Shown here: positions 19,261 through 28,030 of the stretch, one piece after another
Position numbering within the stretch: position 1 is the stretch's first letter
Layout: each line of letters starts with the position of its first letter
Source: Opitutaceae bacterium
GTDB lineage: Bacteria > Verrucomicrobiota > Verrucomicrobiia > Opitutales > Opitutaceae
Length of the DNA stretch: 64,000 nt
Direction of reading: 5' to 3'
Assembly (NCBI GenBank): GCA_014879845.1
Contig: JACSRI010000106.1
Coordinates: 46,460-110,459 of the forward strand
Notes under the pieces: model-generated
What the model was told of the DNA's origin: nothing
Seen by the model: only the letters and a program-made list of their open reading frames with translations
Databases searched by the model: none
Translations under genes and position numbers: made by a program

Positions 19261-20029
19261 ATGCCCAGGACGCTTATCATTCCCGATCTGCACAACAAGG
19301 TGCGCAAAGCCGAGTTCCTGTTGGCGAAACTGAAAGGCCAGTACGACCGCGTGTGCTTCCTCGGCGACTACTTCGACGATTTCGATGACACGCCTGCCCA
19401 TGCGGAACGGGTTGCCCGGTGGTTGCGCGAGTCTCTTGATCGCCCCGAAAGGATACATCTGCTCGGCAACCACGATCTCGCCTACTTGGTGCCGGGGCGA
19501 CTCACGGCCTGCTCGGGCTTCACGATCGAGAAGCGACATGTCATTGCCGAAGTTCTCGCCGATGTGCCACTGAGCCGTTTTGCGATCGCGGTGAATATCG
19601 AGGGTTGGCTGGTGAGCCATGCGGGGTTTCACCGTCGGTTTGCCGAGGGAAAGACTCCGGAGGAGTTGATCACGATGGCCAACGGTGCGCTGAAGCGCCT
19701 TGTGCGTGGAGTAGATGAGCCGCTTTTCGGGATCGGTTACGCCCCGCCACGGATCGCAGGACGTGGGTGGCATTACGTGGCTCGATTTTGATCGCGAGTT
19801 CGTCGCGACCCCGGGTCTGCATCAGATCGTCGGCCACACTCCTGCGAGAACGGTTCGCGCGCGTACACTGCCGGGCGACAAGCACGATCTGCTTCACTTC
19901 TTGCGTGGAGATGATGGGCTCGGACGGATAACACATCGCGCCTACGCGTCGGTCAATTGGTGCCTCGACACCCATGTGCATTCGCTCGCTCTCGTGGGCG
20001 GCGAATCGATCCAGATTCTCTGGGTATAG
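19261..20029 (+). pseudogene. metallophosphoesterase with a single-base frameshift
   Basis: A calcineurin-like phosphoesterase split over two frames. The first frame (19261-19791) holds LIIPDLHNKV, FLGDYFDDF, LLGNHDLAYL and LVSHAGF, the first four metal-site blocks. After GIGYA near 19748 the frame is wrong and soon stops. The correct continuation lies one frame over: GGITWLDFDREF then HQIVGHTPART, the last metal-site block, ending at 20029. One extra C in a run of four C near 19748-19751 explains it. Rejoined, all family motifs are present and it would be about 255 residues. It could be a true mutation, a sequencing error or programmed frameshifting. It sits in the transposon operon as cargo. 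Confidence 0.75.
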
Positions 20030-20070
20030 CGCCTGCCCGATGGGAGCTTTGACCATCTTCATTCTCAACT

Positions 20071-20805
20071 ATGGACTATCAATGCGCACCGGACATCGAC
20101 CGGCACAAGGATCTCACCGCGAATAGCGTGCGGCTGTTTCAGCGCTTCAAGCAGGAGGCGGATAGGCAGACGCTGGAGACGCTTCTGGACGAGGAGGTCG
20201 CCCGCCACACCAAGCTCTGCGAGCTTGCGATACTCTATTACGCGAGCAGCAGGTACTATTGGGCCCTTTTGCCAAGGCATCCGATTCAGGACGTGAATAC
20301 ATGGACATTCCGCCATCTCGAGGAGATGGGATTCAAGATTGAGCACCGCACCACCGGCCGACAGCGCGACGTCGAAAGTGATCTCGATCGGAGCAGACGC
20401 CTGACTGCTGTCGAGGTGGAACACTGTACTACTGCGAATTGGTTCCATCACACCGGGAATGATGGCGAGGACATCTCAGCCGAGTGGCAACGACGCGAAG
20501 CGCTTGAGGACGAGAACCGTTCCAAGAATCCGCCGAGGCCCACGTCGGTGATCGTCGATGGCGAAATCAAGGAAGCCAACGCAGTCTGGGCGGCGACCCT
20601 GGACCGCAAGTACGTCGTGGAGGTTCAACGCATCAATGGGCGCAACTTCCTTTGTGTATTCGATATGACGAACAGGAGTTGCCTGCATTGCGAGCACACG
20701 AACGTCACTTTCGGAGCGATGTTTGGTCCCGACGCAGGCGATGTCGCCGAATGGCAGGATCGGGCGATGAAGATCATCGACTCTGCAAACGCCGACAGTG
20801 GATAA
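20071..20805 (+). CDS. unknown soluble protein, transposon cargo
   Basis: A 244-residue protein with no motif I recognise. The N-terminal third is helical and charged (ANSVRLFQRFKQEADRQTLETLLDEEVARHTKLCELAILYYASSRYYW). The middle is hydrophilic. The end has a Cys/His-rich segment, CLHCEHTNVTFG, which might bind a metal. No signal peptide or membrane segment. It lies in the operon leading into tnsA. It could be a defence or transposition accessory factor, but nothing in the sequence decides this. Confidence 0.6.
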   Translation: MDYQCAPDIDRHKDLTANSVRLFQRFKQEADRQTLETLLDEEVARHTKLCELAILYYASSRYYWALLPRHPIQDVNTWTFRHLEEMGFKIEHRTTGRQRDVESDLDRSRRLTAVEVEHCTTANWFHHTGNDGEDISAEWQRREALEDENRSKNPPRPTSVIVDGEIKEANAVWAATLDRKYVVEVQRINGRNFLCVFDMTNRSCLHCEHTNVTFGAMFGPDAGDVAEWQDRAMKIIDSANADSG

Positions 20806-20872
20806 GCGCCCCAGCGTAGCCCGTGCTCGTGGCATGAATACATAGCGGGCGCGAATCAACGGTGTTGCGTGG

Positions 20873-22030
20873 TTGAGCGACCAACCACTCGGCGAAAGGT
20901 CGCCGTCTGCCAGTCGCCCGCGGCCTCATGCAGTCATGCCACCGGCGCGTCGGTCTCGAAAACTCCGAATGATCAACCCCTACGTAGCTTTTGCCATGGC
21001 ATCAAAGACTCATTCCCGTCGAGTCCCCGGCTTCTTGATTGTTGCCGACTCAGACGATCGCGAGCCCGGAGCGAAACGACTGCGGTATCGGCGAGCGCCG
21101 AAGCGTGACCTCTCGGCTTTGCTTCGCGCAGCCCGCCGAGATCCGGAAGTCAGTCGCCTCGTTCTTGCGCTGCTAAACGCGGTCCTTGGCGGTGCGGATC
21201 GATCGATCCTTGGGGCGCGTTTTGAGCTTCACTTTCTTCCCGAACGGTTGCGGTGGCGTGCCCAACGTCTTTTGCGGTTGTCGGTTCGTCCAAACCGGCC
21301 CTTGAACGAGGTGCTGGTGGCGCGCGCTCGCCTCGGCGAGAGGCGACTTCGGTTGCTCGCGCAGTCACCTCGCGGGCAGCACGCGCGCGCTTTGGTGCAA
21401 CGTGCGGATGACCAGCCCCGAGTGGAGAACACACCAACGCCAGGTGCGGCACCCGTGCCGATTGAAGTCCTTCCTGAGTATCGCGGCGCGTTCGTCACCG
21501 AGCAGTTCCTGCGTTGGGCGGCGGCGTTGGGAACCGAGGTTATTTTCAGCAATGGATGCACCAAGGTTCCCAATGGACGCCTGATGATTCGGGGCACCGT
21601 GGTCGTAGCGCTTCAACATGGTTCCGTCATCAACAATGTCCACGTATTCGCCGGGCGAGTCATGCCTCGAGCAGGACGTCGCGTGTTCGGCGAATTGCAC
21701 GCCTTCACTGCCATGGGAATGGAGGGCGGACACGCGTGGGCAGTGATCGGCGACGAGGGCGAATTGTATTTCCCGGCGCAGGGCGACTATCTCGTTGTTT
21801 ACGCGGACGAACGCGAAGCCGACGTGAGATGGAAGGGGCGGATCGATCCGGACACGTCCGCGAGTTTGGCGAAGCGAGGGCCAGAGTGGCTGCATCCGCA
21901 GACGCTGGGTTGGTGGGTGTGTTGGATTCAGCGAAATGGTGATCCGGATACATGGGCGTGCTTGTTTTTCCAGCGGCCCGCGCTCCGCGCATGTCTCGTC
22001 CGACGCGCACTCAACGCTGTGCGCCGATGA
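20873..22030 (+). CDS. unknown protein translationally coupled to tnsA
   Basis: A 385-residue protein I do not recognise. The first half is Arg-rich and looks DNA- or RNA-binding (RRSRKLR, KRLRYRRAPKRDLSALLRAARRD). The second half looks folded: YRGAFVTEQFLRWAAALGTEVIFSNGC, then HAFTAMGMEGGHAWAVIGDEGELYFPAQGDYLVVYADE. The start is uncertain: TTG 20873, or ATG at 20936, 20969 or 20996. Its stop overlaps the tnsA start (ATGA at 22027), so it is probably made in step with TnsA and may work with the transposase. Confidence 0.6.
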   Translation: MSDQPLGERSPSASRPRPHAVMPPARRSRKLRMINPYVAFAMASKTHSRRVPGFLIVADSDDREPGAKRLRYRRAPKRDLSALLRAARRDPEVSRLVLALLNAVLGGADRSILGARFELHFLPERLRWRAQRLLRLSVRPNRPLNEVLVARARLGERRLRLLAQSPRGQHARALVQRADDQPRVENTPTPGAAPVPIEVLPEYRGAFVTEQFLRWAAALGTEVIFSNGCTKVPNGRLMIRGTVVVALQHGSVINNVHVFAGRVMPRAGRRVFGELHAFTAMGMEGGHAWAVIGDEGELYFPAQGDYLVVYADEREADVRWKGRIDPDTSASLAKRGPEWLHPQTLGWWVCWIQRNGDPDTWACLFFQRPALRACLVRRALNAVRR

Positions 22031-22857
22031 TGGCTGACGAATTCTGGTTCAAGACCATGCCACGCAAAAAGCCAACCATAGCCGAGCAGAACCAGCGTCG
22101 AGCCCTGGAAGGACGCGGCAGCGGAACCGGCGCGGATTTCCTGCCTTGGGTCACCTGTCATGATTTCCACTCCCGCGGTGTTCGCGTGCGGGCGCGCTGT
22201 GCCTTGACCGGTCGTATGCACTTCCTGCTGAGCAATCTGGAGTTCACCGCGTTCATCTGGCTGCTGAGCGACCCGACCGTGACTGACATCCAGGAGCAGT
22301 ATCCGTTGCTGCCGCTGAAGGCCACGCTGGCGATCGCAGAGGAGTTGAAGCTTGTTCATTCTGGCTTGTACCAGGGCGACGATCCCACCGTCATGACGAC
22401 GGACTTTCTGGTGACTCGGCAGGCTGACGGGAGGGAAACGAAAACGGCCTACACGGTGAAGAAGGCGCGCGCGGCCCAGTCGCACCATTTCAAGCGGAAG
22501 TTCCGCATCGAGGAAAGGTTTTGGCAGAACGTTGGTGTATCGCTCAAGACGCTTACGGAACATGATCTGCCATTTTCCGCGGTAAGGTCGGCCGAATGGA
22601 TCCTACAGGCCGGATGGCCATACTTTCTGGCTGACGTGAGCTTCGAGCGCCGTCTCGAGATCGCGGGGGAGGTGGCCGTGCGATGTGCCGGCAGCGAGGA
22701 CATGCTGGCCGACGTGGCCGCGCAGGTGGATGCAGATTTGGGCCTCGAGGATGGCACAGGCCTCGATGTCGTGCGCTGGATGCTGGTTGAACGCCGATGG
22801 GTCGTGCAGCCGGGCGAACTGCCCTTCCCGGATCAGCCGCTTCGGCTCGCAGCGTAG
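22027..22857 (+). CDS. tnsA: TnsA-like transposon endonuclease
   Basis: A restriction-endonuclease-fold protein that cuts the 5' ends of Tn7-type elements while TnsB cuts the 3' ends. It has 276 residues, close to Tn7 TnsA. The catalytic domain has HDFHSRGVRVR, then LTGRMHFLLSNLEFTAFIWLLSDP with Glu72, DIQEQYPL, MTTDFLV with Asp126, and YTVKKA with Lys145. The Gln of the Tn7 Q-x-K motif appears to be Thr143 here. The C-terminal domain includes RFWQNVGVSLKTLTEHDL. The presence of TnsA implies cut-and-paste rather than replicative movement. The start overlaps the stop of the gene before it. Confidence 0.9.
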   Translation: MMADEFWFKTMPRKKPTIAEQNQRRALEGRGSGTGADFLPWVTCHDFHSRGVRVRARCALTGRMHFLLSNLEFTAFIWLLSDPTVTDIQEQYPLLPLKATLAIAEELKLVHSGLYQGDDPTVMTTDFLVTRQADGRETKTAYTVKKARAAQSHHFKRKFRIEERFWQNVGVSLKTLTEHDLPFSAVRSAEWILQAGWPYFLADVSFERRLEIAGEVAVRCAGSEDMLADVAAQVDADLGLEDGTGLDVVRWMLVERRWVVQPGELPFPDQPLRLAA

Positions 22858-22879
22858 GAGCTTTGAGAAAAGGCGAGCG

Positions 22880-25168
22880 ATGAACACAGACGATGGACAG
22901 GCTGATCTGGAGGTGGGATGGATCCTGGAGGATTCCGAGCGAGCTAAGGGGCACCTGATTCGCGTGTTGTGGTGCGACCCGGAATGGGTCGAGCCCGGCG
23001 AGGCATGGGTGGGCGGGCAGTCGCATGTGGTCGTCATCGACATCATCGACGAACGGGCATGGCCCGAAATCGTGCCGATGCGGCAGGCGCTCGGGTTCCT
23101 GAAATCGCGCCGCTGGACGCGATCCAACAATCCGGATCCATTTCCTTACGCGTATCGCTGCGCGGATCAGATCGGGGATGAGAGCCGGCGGGAGCGCTAC
23201 CGCCAATTGCGGAAAAAGACGGCGGGATTCGTCCACGCCGTGTCCGATCAACGACCGATGTGCTTTGTGGATACAGTCAGGTCTCAACTGGTCAGCGAAG
23301 CGGCCAAAGCTCACAAGGTCTCCGAGGGGGCAATCCGCAAATGGTTGCGGCTCTTCTGGCGTGCGGGCGAGGACGACAACGCACTGTGGCCGCGGCGCCG
23401 TTTTTGTGGCGCTCCCACGATCGCCGAGGTTTTTGAAAAACAGGATGCCCTACCGAAGCGGCGCGGTCGTCCACCACTGGATGCAGATCTCACGCTGAAG
23501 AATGGCGAAGAGGATTTTGCAGTCACTTCGAAGTCGACACAGGCGCTGTTGCGAAAAGGCTTCGAGGAATTTCTTCGGGAGAATCAGGGTAATGGAAACC
23601 TGGTGACACGGCGCAAGGGTTTTCCCTGGGACGGGGCGCTGCAGGATATTGTGATCAAGTACTTCAAGGCTCGCACGGTGATGCAGCCGAACCGGCGCGG
23701 CGTGCTTGTCGCGACGGCGATCAAGGTGCGTGAGGAACTGCTGCCGACCATCAATCACCTGAAGGCGGCCGTGAAGGTGGACGAGAAGCTCTCGAAGATC
23801 GTGAAGCGGTTGCTTGGAGAGAAGCGGTTCAACCTCCGCAACCGCACCAAGCCGGGCGACCCGCGCAAACTCGCTCTTGGTCCCGGCACACTCTTCCAGA
23901 TCGATTGGATGCTGGCCGATGTTTTTCTGGTGAGCCGGCTGAACCGGCTGCCGTGTGGTCGCCCGTATGTCTACTTCATCGTGGATCACTTCAGCCGGAT
24001 GATCGTCGGCCTTTACGTGACCTTCGACCACCCGGACTATGCCACAGCGTGCAAGGCACTGCTCAACGCCTTCTCGGACAAAGTGGCGTATGCCGCGCGC
24101 TTTGGGGTCACGATCAAGAAGGAGGACTGGCCGGCCGAGCATGTGTGCTGGCGTCTGCTGGCCGACAACGGCGAACTGGCGGGATTTGAAAGCGACAACA
24201 TCGTTCAGTTCGAGCTGTCCGATATTGCGAATACGCCTCCCTATCGGGGCGATCTCAAGGGACTCGTCGAAAGCTCATTCCGCTGCGCCAACATCGGCAC
24301 GATCCGATGGTTGCGTGGAAGCACGCGCGGCCCGCGTGAGCGTTGCGCGCCCGATCCTCGGCTCCAGGCAACGCTCACGATCCACGAATTTACGGCGCTG
24401 CTGATCGACTGGGTGATCAATTGGTACAACGTGCGCGTGATCGAGAACTACCCCTACACGGAATTGATGGTGAGAAAGCAGGTGGCGACCGTGCCGATCA
24501 CGCTCTGGAAGTGGGGTCGTCGCAACACCGGACGTGCGCGCCGTGTGCCGTATGATGAGCTTCGCATGCGACTGGCTACATTTGGGGAGGCGCGCATCAA
24601 GGAAACCGGCCTTTGGTTTGGGGGGCTGTGTTACTTCAGGGATGAGGGTTGGTTCCGCGAATTGATGTTTCGCGGGGGACCATCCGGCAAGCCGGTGCGT
24701 GTTTCGTATGATCCCGACGACAGCCACTCGGTGTTCCTCTGGCCGGACGGGCCGGACGGGCAACCGACCGAGATCATGATATCTGAAGTTTCCCGTCAGT
24801 ATGATCGGACGCCCTTCGGCGAGGTGGCAATGGCTCTGGAGGACAAGGGTACCCTGAATCGCATCGCGAGGCGCGAGGCGAAGGAACGCAAACGCGGGCA
24901 CCGGTTGTTCGCCAAGCAGGGAGTAGCCAAGGCGGTCGAGGATACCGAACGAAAGCATGGAAGCCTCCCGCAACGCGCGGAGGTTGCCAAGGTGATCGAC
25001 CCGAAAGAGGAGCGGGCCAAGGAAGCAGCTTTGAATCGGAACGACAACCGGCCGCTGACCGATCAGGCCCCGCCGTCGGCACCACCGCCGTCCAAGCCCA
25101 ACACATCGCTTAACCTGCTCTCGCGATTCAAACGGAAGGACAAAACCCAGTCAGAAGCTGCATCATGA
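22880..25168 (+). CDS. tnsB: TnsB-like DDE transposase
   Basis: Integrase-core (rve) transposase of 762 residues that binds the element ends and performs strand transfer. N-terminal helix-turn-helix DNA-binding regions include AHKVSEGAIRKWLRLFW. The DDE triad is Asp342 in FQIDWMLADVF, Asp429 in WRLLADNGEL and Glu464 in GDLKGLVESSF, all present. The beta-barrel domain follows, and a charged Pro/Lys-rich tail (from about residue 690) is where Tn7-type TnsB contacts TnsC. The ATG at 22880 is chosen over long upstream frame because family sequence begins just after it. Its stop overlaps tnsC (ATGA at 25165). Confidence 0.95.
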   Translation: MNTDDGQADLEVGWILEDSERAKGHLIRVLWCDPEWVEPGEAWVGGQSHVVVIDIIDERAWPEIVPMRQALGFLKSRRWTRSNNPDPFPYAYRCADQIGDESRRERYRQLRKKTAGFVHAVSDQRPMCFVDTVRSQLVSEAAKAHKVSEGAIRKWLRLFWRAGEDDNALWPRRRFCGAPTIAEVFEKQDALPKRRGRPPLDADLTLKNGEEDFAVTSKSTQALLRKGFEEFLRENQGNGNLVTRRKGFPWDGALQDIVIKYFKARTVMQPNRRGVLVATAIKVREELLPTINHLKAAVKVDEKLSKIVKRLLGEKRFNLRNRTKPGDPRKLALGPGTLFQIDWMLADVFLVSRLNRLPCGRPYVYFIVDHFSRMIVGLYVTFDHPDYATACKALLNAFSDKVAYAARFGVTIKKEDWPAEHVCWRLLADNGELAGFESDNIVQFELSDIANTPPYRGDLKGLVESSFRCANIGTIRWLRGSTRGPRERCAPDPRLQATLTIHEFTALLIDWVINWYNVRVIENYPYTELMVRKQVATVPITLWKWGRRNTGRARRVPYDELRMRLATFGEARIKETGLWFGGLCYFRDEGWFRELMFRGGPSGKPVRVSYDPDDSHSVFLWPDGPDGQPTEIMISEVSRQYDRTPFGEVAMALEDKGTLNRIARREAKERKRGHRLFAKQGVAKAVEDTERKHGSLPQRAEVAKVIDPKEERAKEAALNRNDNRPLTDQAPPSAPPPSKPNTSLNLLSRFKRKDKTQSEAAS

Positions 25169-26652
25169 TCTTCAAACGAAACCACAAACGCTTTGATGAG
25201 AATCCGCTCATCAACCGCATCAACACCGTGCTCGAAGATATCGAGTCACTGCTGGAGAAACTGGAGTTCCTGCCGCCGGTGCCCACCGAGGAGGACCGTC
25301 AGCGGGATCCTGCCACCCGCCTGATGGCGCTCGGGGAAATTCCCCGCCTGCATGTGGCGCTCGGCCGCGATCTCGAATTGGCAGTCAGGCTCGCGGAGAT
25401 GGTCCGCGAAGGGTATGTTGATCGGGCTCCCAATGCCAAATACTGGGAGCAACATCAACACGACATCGAAGAGTTCATTCGCGCGATCAAGACAGGGACG
25501 TCCACCGAAGTTGCGGATCGTTGCGTGGGCTTGATCGGCGTGTCGGGCGTGGGCAAGAGTCGGACGCTGCAGAAGCTCCTGTCACTGCTTCCCCAGGTGA
25601 TCGAACACGATCGAACCGCACATCCCTGCGCTCCGCTCAAGCAGATCGTCTGGGTGAAGGTGGAGTGTCCCCACAACCGCTCTCCCGGTTCCATTGCCCG
25701 TGAGATCATCCATCAACTGGGTGTCCTCGTCGGCGAGGACTACGATTCGGTTCACGGGGTGGGCAACAACGATGATGTGATCACCAACGCCGCCACGCTG
25801 GTCCGACTGCACTGCGTTGGCGTCCTGATTGTCGACGAGATCCAGAACGCGATTTCCAAAATGGTCGAGCCGCGAAAGGACCTCATCAACATGTTGGTGG
25901 AACTGTCGAACAAGCTCCGCCTTCCGATCCTCTTTGTGGGTACACCCAAGGCGAACCGGTTGCTCGGACGGGAAATGCGCTCCGGGCGGCGGCTCACGGG
26001 CATCAACTGGGACCGTCTTTCGGCCACCGACGAAGAATGGATCGAATTGGTGAATACGGTTTGGGACTACCAGTGGAATGCCAACTTCACTGAGTTGGAT
26101 GACGCGCTTCGGGCCAAACTCTACAAGTTGACTCAGGGAGTGCCGGCCTTCCTGGTCCGGCTTTTTCACTTCACGCAAATGCGCGCGATCTTGGGAGGGA
26201 AAAGCAGGGAGGACGAGAAGTTGACGCCGGAGGCCTTCGACGCGACGTTTGAGGTGAGCTTCACGTCGGTGAAGCCGCTGATACGCGCGCTGGAAAGTGG
26301 CGACAAGGTTCTGCTCGACCGCTACGAGGATCTGCCGCGGGATTTTGATCTGGAAGAGATGTTTGCCGCTGAAGCGGAGCGCCTCCAGAAGGAACAAACC
26401 GGTTTGCTGGTCTCGCAGATCATGCGCGCGCGCAAGAATGCGAGCAAGGCCGCGCGGCGGAAGATGACGCAGTTGGCGCTGCTCATGGCGCGCACTCCGG
26501 ACCGCGGAGTGGCCAAGGAAATGGAGAAGGTCGTGCGTAAGGCGCTGGACGACGGCAAGGACCCGATCAAGGCGCTGGTCGAGGCCGGTTTCATCAAGGA
26601 TACGCCGGAGGGGGAAAACGGTGCTGGCAACGTTTCCAGTTCTGCAGCCTGA
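25165..26652 (+). CDS. tnsC: TnsC-like AAA+ transposition regulator
   Basis: A 495-residue ATPase that links target selection (TniQ/TnsD) to the TnsAB transposase. The Walker A motif GVSGVGKS is at residues 125-132. Walker B is VGVLIVDEIQNA, and the sensor region is LPILFVGTPKANRLL. A helical extension of about 110 residues precedes the ATPase core and a basic helical tail follows (MRARKNASKAARRKMTQLALLMARTPDRG), consistent with TnsA/TnsB contacts. The downstream tniQ starts 32 bases before its stop. Family membership is clear; its partners here are inferred from gene order. Confidence 0.93.
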   Translation: MIFKRNHKRFDENPLINRINTVLEDIESLLEKLEFLPPVPTEEDRQRDPATRLMALGEIPRLHVALGRDLELAVRLAEMVREGYVDRAPNAKYWEQHQHDIEEFIRAIKTGTSTEVADRCVGLIGVSGVGKSRTLQKLLSLLPQVIEHDRTAHPCAPLKQIVWVKVECPHNRSPGSIAREIIHQLGVLVGEDYDSVHGVGNNDDVITNAATLVRLHCVGVLIVDEIQNAISKMVEPRKDLINMLVELSNKLRLPILFVGTPKANRLLGREMRSGRRLTGINWDRLSATDEEWIELVNTVWDYQWNANFTELDDALRAKLYKLTQGVPAFLVRLFHFTQMRAILGGKSREDEKLTPEAFDATFEVSFTSVKPLIRALESGDKVLLDRYEDLPRDFDLEEMFAAEAERLQKEQTGLLVSQIMRARKNASKAARRKMTQLALLMARTPDRGVAKEMEKVVRKALDDGKDPIKALVEAGFIKDTPEGENGAGNVSSSAA

Positions 26653-28030
26653 GGAGACCGTCCACGGCATTGTCGGCCGGTTCCTTGATCTATATCCGCC
26701 GGTTCACTGGCGACGGGTTCGCTCGTTGCTCCTGGGCGGACAAAACCGCGCTATCGCCGTGGACCTGCCCCATCGGCTCTCTCGATTGTGTGAGACACTG
26801 GGGCCAACACACCGGCTGCTTCCACGTGCGCTGATCGAGGGCCACACGCTATTGCCGTATGTCCGCCCGTTTGTTCGTGCGGAGACTCTGCGGGAGGTCG
26901 AGGAGGCCATGCTGCGGGAGGGGAATCCTCACTTTTCCTTGGGAATTGCTTCCGGGGCACGGACAGCGACATCGCTTCGACTTTGTCCCACGTGCGCCGA
27001 GAAAGACATTCGCACGTGCGGTGCTCCCGTGTGGCGCCGTATCCATCAGGTGGCGTCGGTCTTTGTTTGTCCGGAGCACGGGGACGAGCTGGTCGTGACC
27101 GACGCTCCCTCGCGGCCGGTTTTCCAGTTCGAGTTCCACGCTGCGCGAGGTGCAAAGCACGTCGCTCGTGAATCGATTCGAGCGAATCCTGCGCTGTTCC
27201 GCTGGATCGCAACCGAAACGCAGGCGATCCTTTCAGATCCAGACTGCCCGCGTCCAGGACCCGATCGGTTGGCGGACTACTACTGCGCATGTCTCCGGCG
27301 TCGCGGATACGTGAACGAGTTCGGCCGCGTCCGACACACCGACCTTGTCAACGACTTTGTCCGTGCTCTTTCGCCCGAGGCTCTTCGCATGCTGAAGGCC
27401 GAGGTGGATCCGGCGGCGCGCGACAACTGGCTGCGGCGCTTGATAGCTGCCAGGCCGTATCACCAGTTGCCCGACCGCCATCTGCTGATGCTTCGCTTTC
27501 TGGGATGCAAATCGGTCCGATCCGCGCTGTCCGACGCGTGCCAGGCGCATCCGCGTGAGGCTGCGCCTGTGACAGTCCGACGATTCAGACCGCCATTGCG
27601 GACCAAGCTGGACGCCAAGCGTGCGGCCTGGGTGGCCGCTTTGCGAAACCATGCCGGCGGCTCGCTCAGGGAGAGGCACGATGCGCTGTATTCTTGGCTT
27701 TGGCGGCACGATCGTGCCTGGCTGCAACGGCATCAGCCGGCGCGGCGAAAGAGCAGCTCGCGACTTCCGTGGTCGGAAATCGACGCGGAGTTGGCCGCCC
27801 GAATTGAGTGGGCCGCAGCCAAATTCAGATCGAACGGCACCAAGCTATCGGTACACCGGCTGGCGGTGGCGTCACTACGGCCGTCGCTGGTCATGAAGCG
27901 TATCGCGATGCTCCCGCTCACGCAGGCACTGATCTCGTCGCTGGTAGCACCAGCAAATACGCCCAACGGTGTGTCTCAATCAAGCCACCATTCGCCCCTC
28001 ATGGGTCGCCACCGAGTCCGCGCTGCGTGA
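26621..28030 (+). CDS. tniQ: TniQ/TnsD-family target-selection protein (short)
   Basis: A 469-residue TniQ-domain protein. The start MLATFPVLQPEETVHGIVGRF is typical of the family, so the GTG at 26621, inside the end of tnsC, is chosen. The zinc-binding site is C122-x2-C125 and C150-x2-H153, around the conserved WRRIHQVASVFVCPEHG. The C-terminal half is basic and helical, suited to DNA binding. In Tn7-like elements such proteins recruit TnsC to DNA. Its role relative to the second, larger TniQ protein is unknown; having two suggests either two targeting routes or a hetero-complex. Confidence 0.9.
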   Translation: MLATFPVLQPEETVHGIVGRFLDLYPPVHWRRVRSLLLGGQNRAIAVDLPHRLSRLCETLGPTHRLLPRALIEGHTLLPYVRPFVRAETLREVEEAMLREGNPHFSLGIASGARTATSLRLCPTCAEKDIRTCGAPVWRRIHQVASVFVCPEHGDELVVTDAPSRPVFQFEFHAARGAKHVARESIRANPALFRWIATETQAILSDPDCPRPGPDRLADYYCACLRRRGYVNEFGRVRHTDLVNDFVRALSPEALRMLKAEVDPAARDNWLRRLIAARPYHQLPDRHLLMLRFLGCKSVRSALSDACQAHPREAAPVTVRRFRPPLRTKLDAKRAAWVAALRNHAGGSLRERHDALYSWLWRHDRAWLQRHQPARRKSSSRLPWSEIDAELAARIEWAAAKFRSNGTKLSVHRLAVASLRPSLVMKRIAMLPLTQALISSLVAPANTPNGVSQSSHHSPLMGRHRVRAA

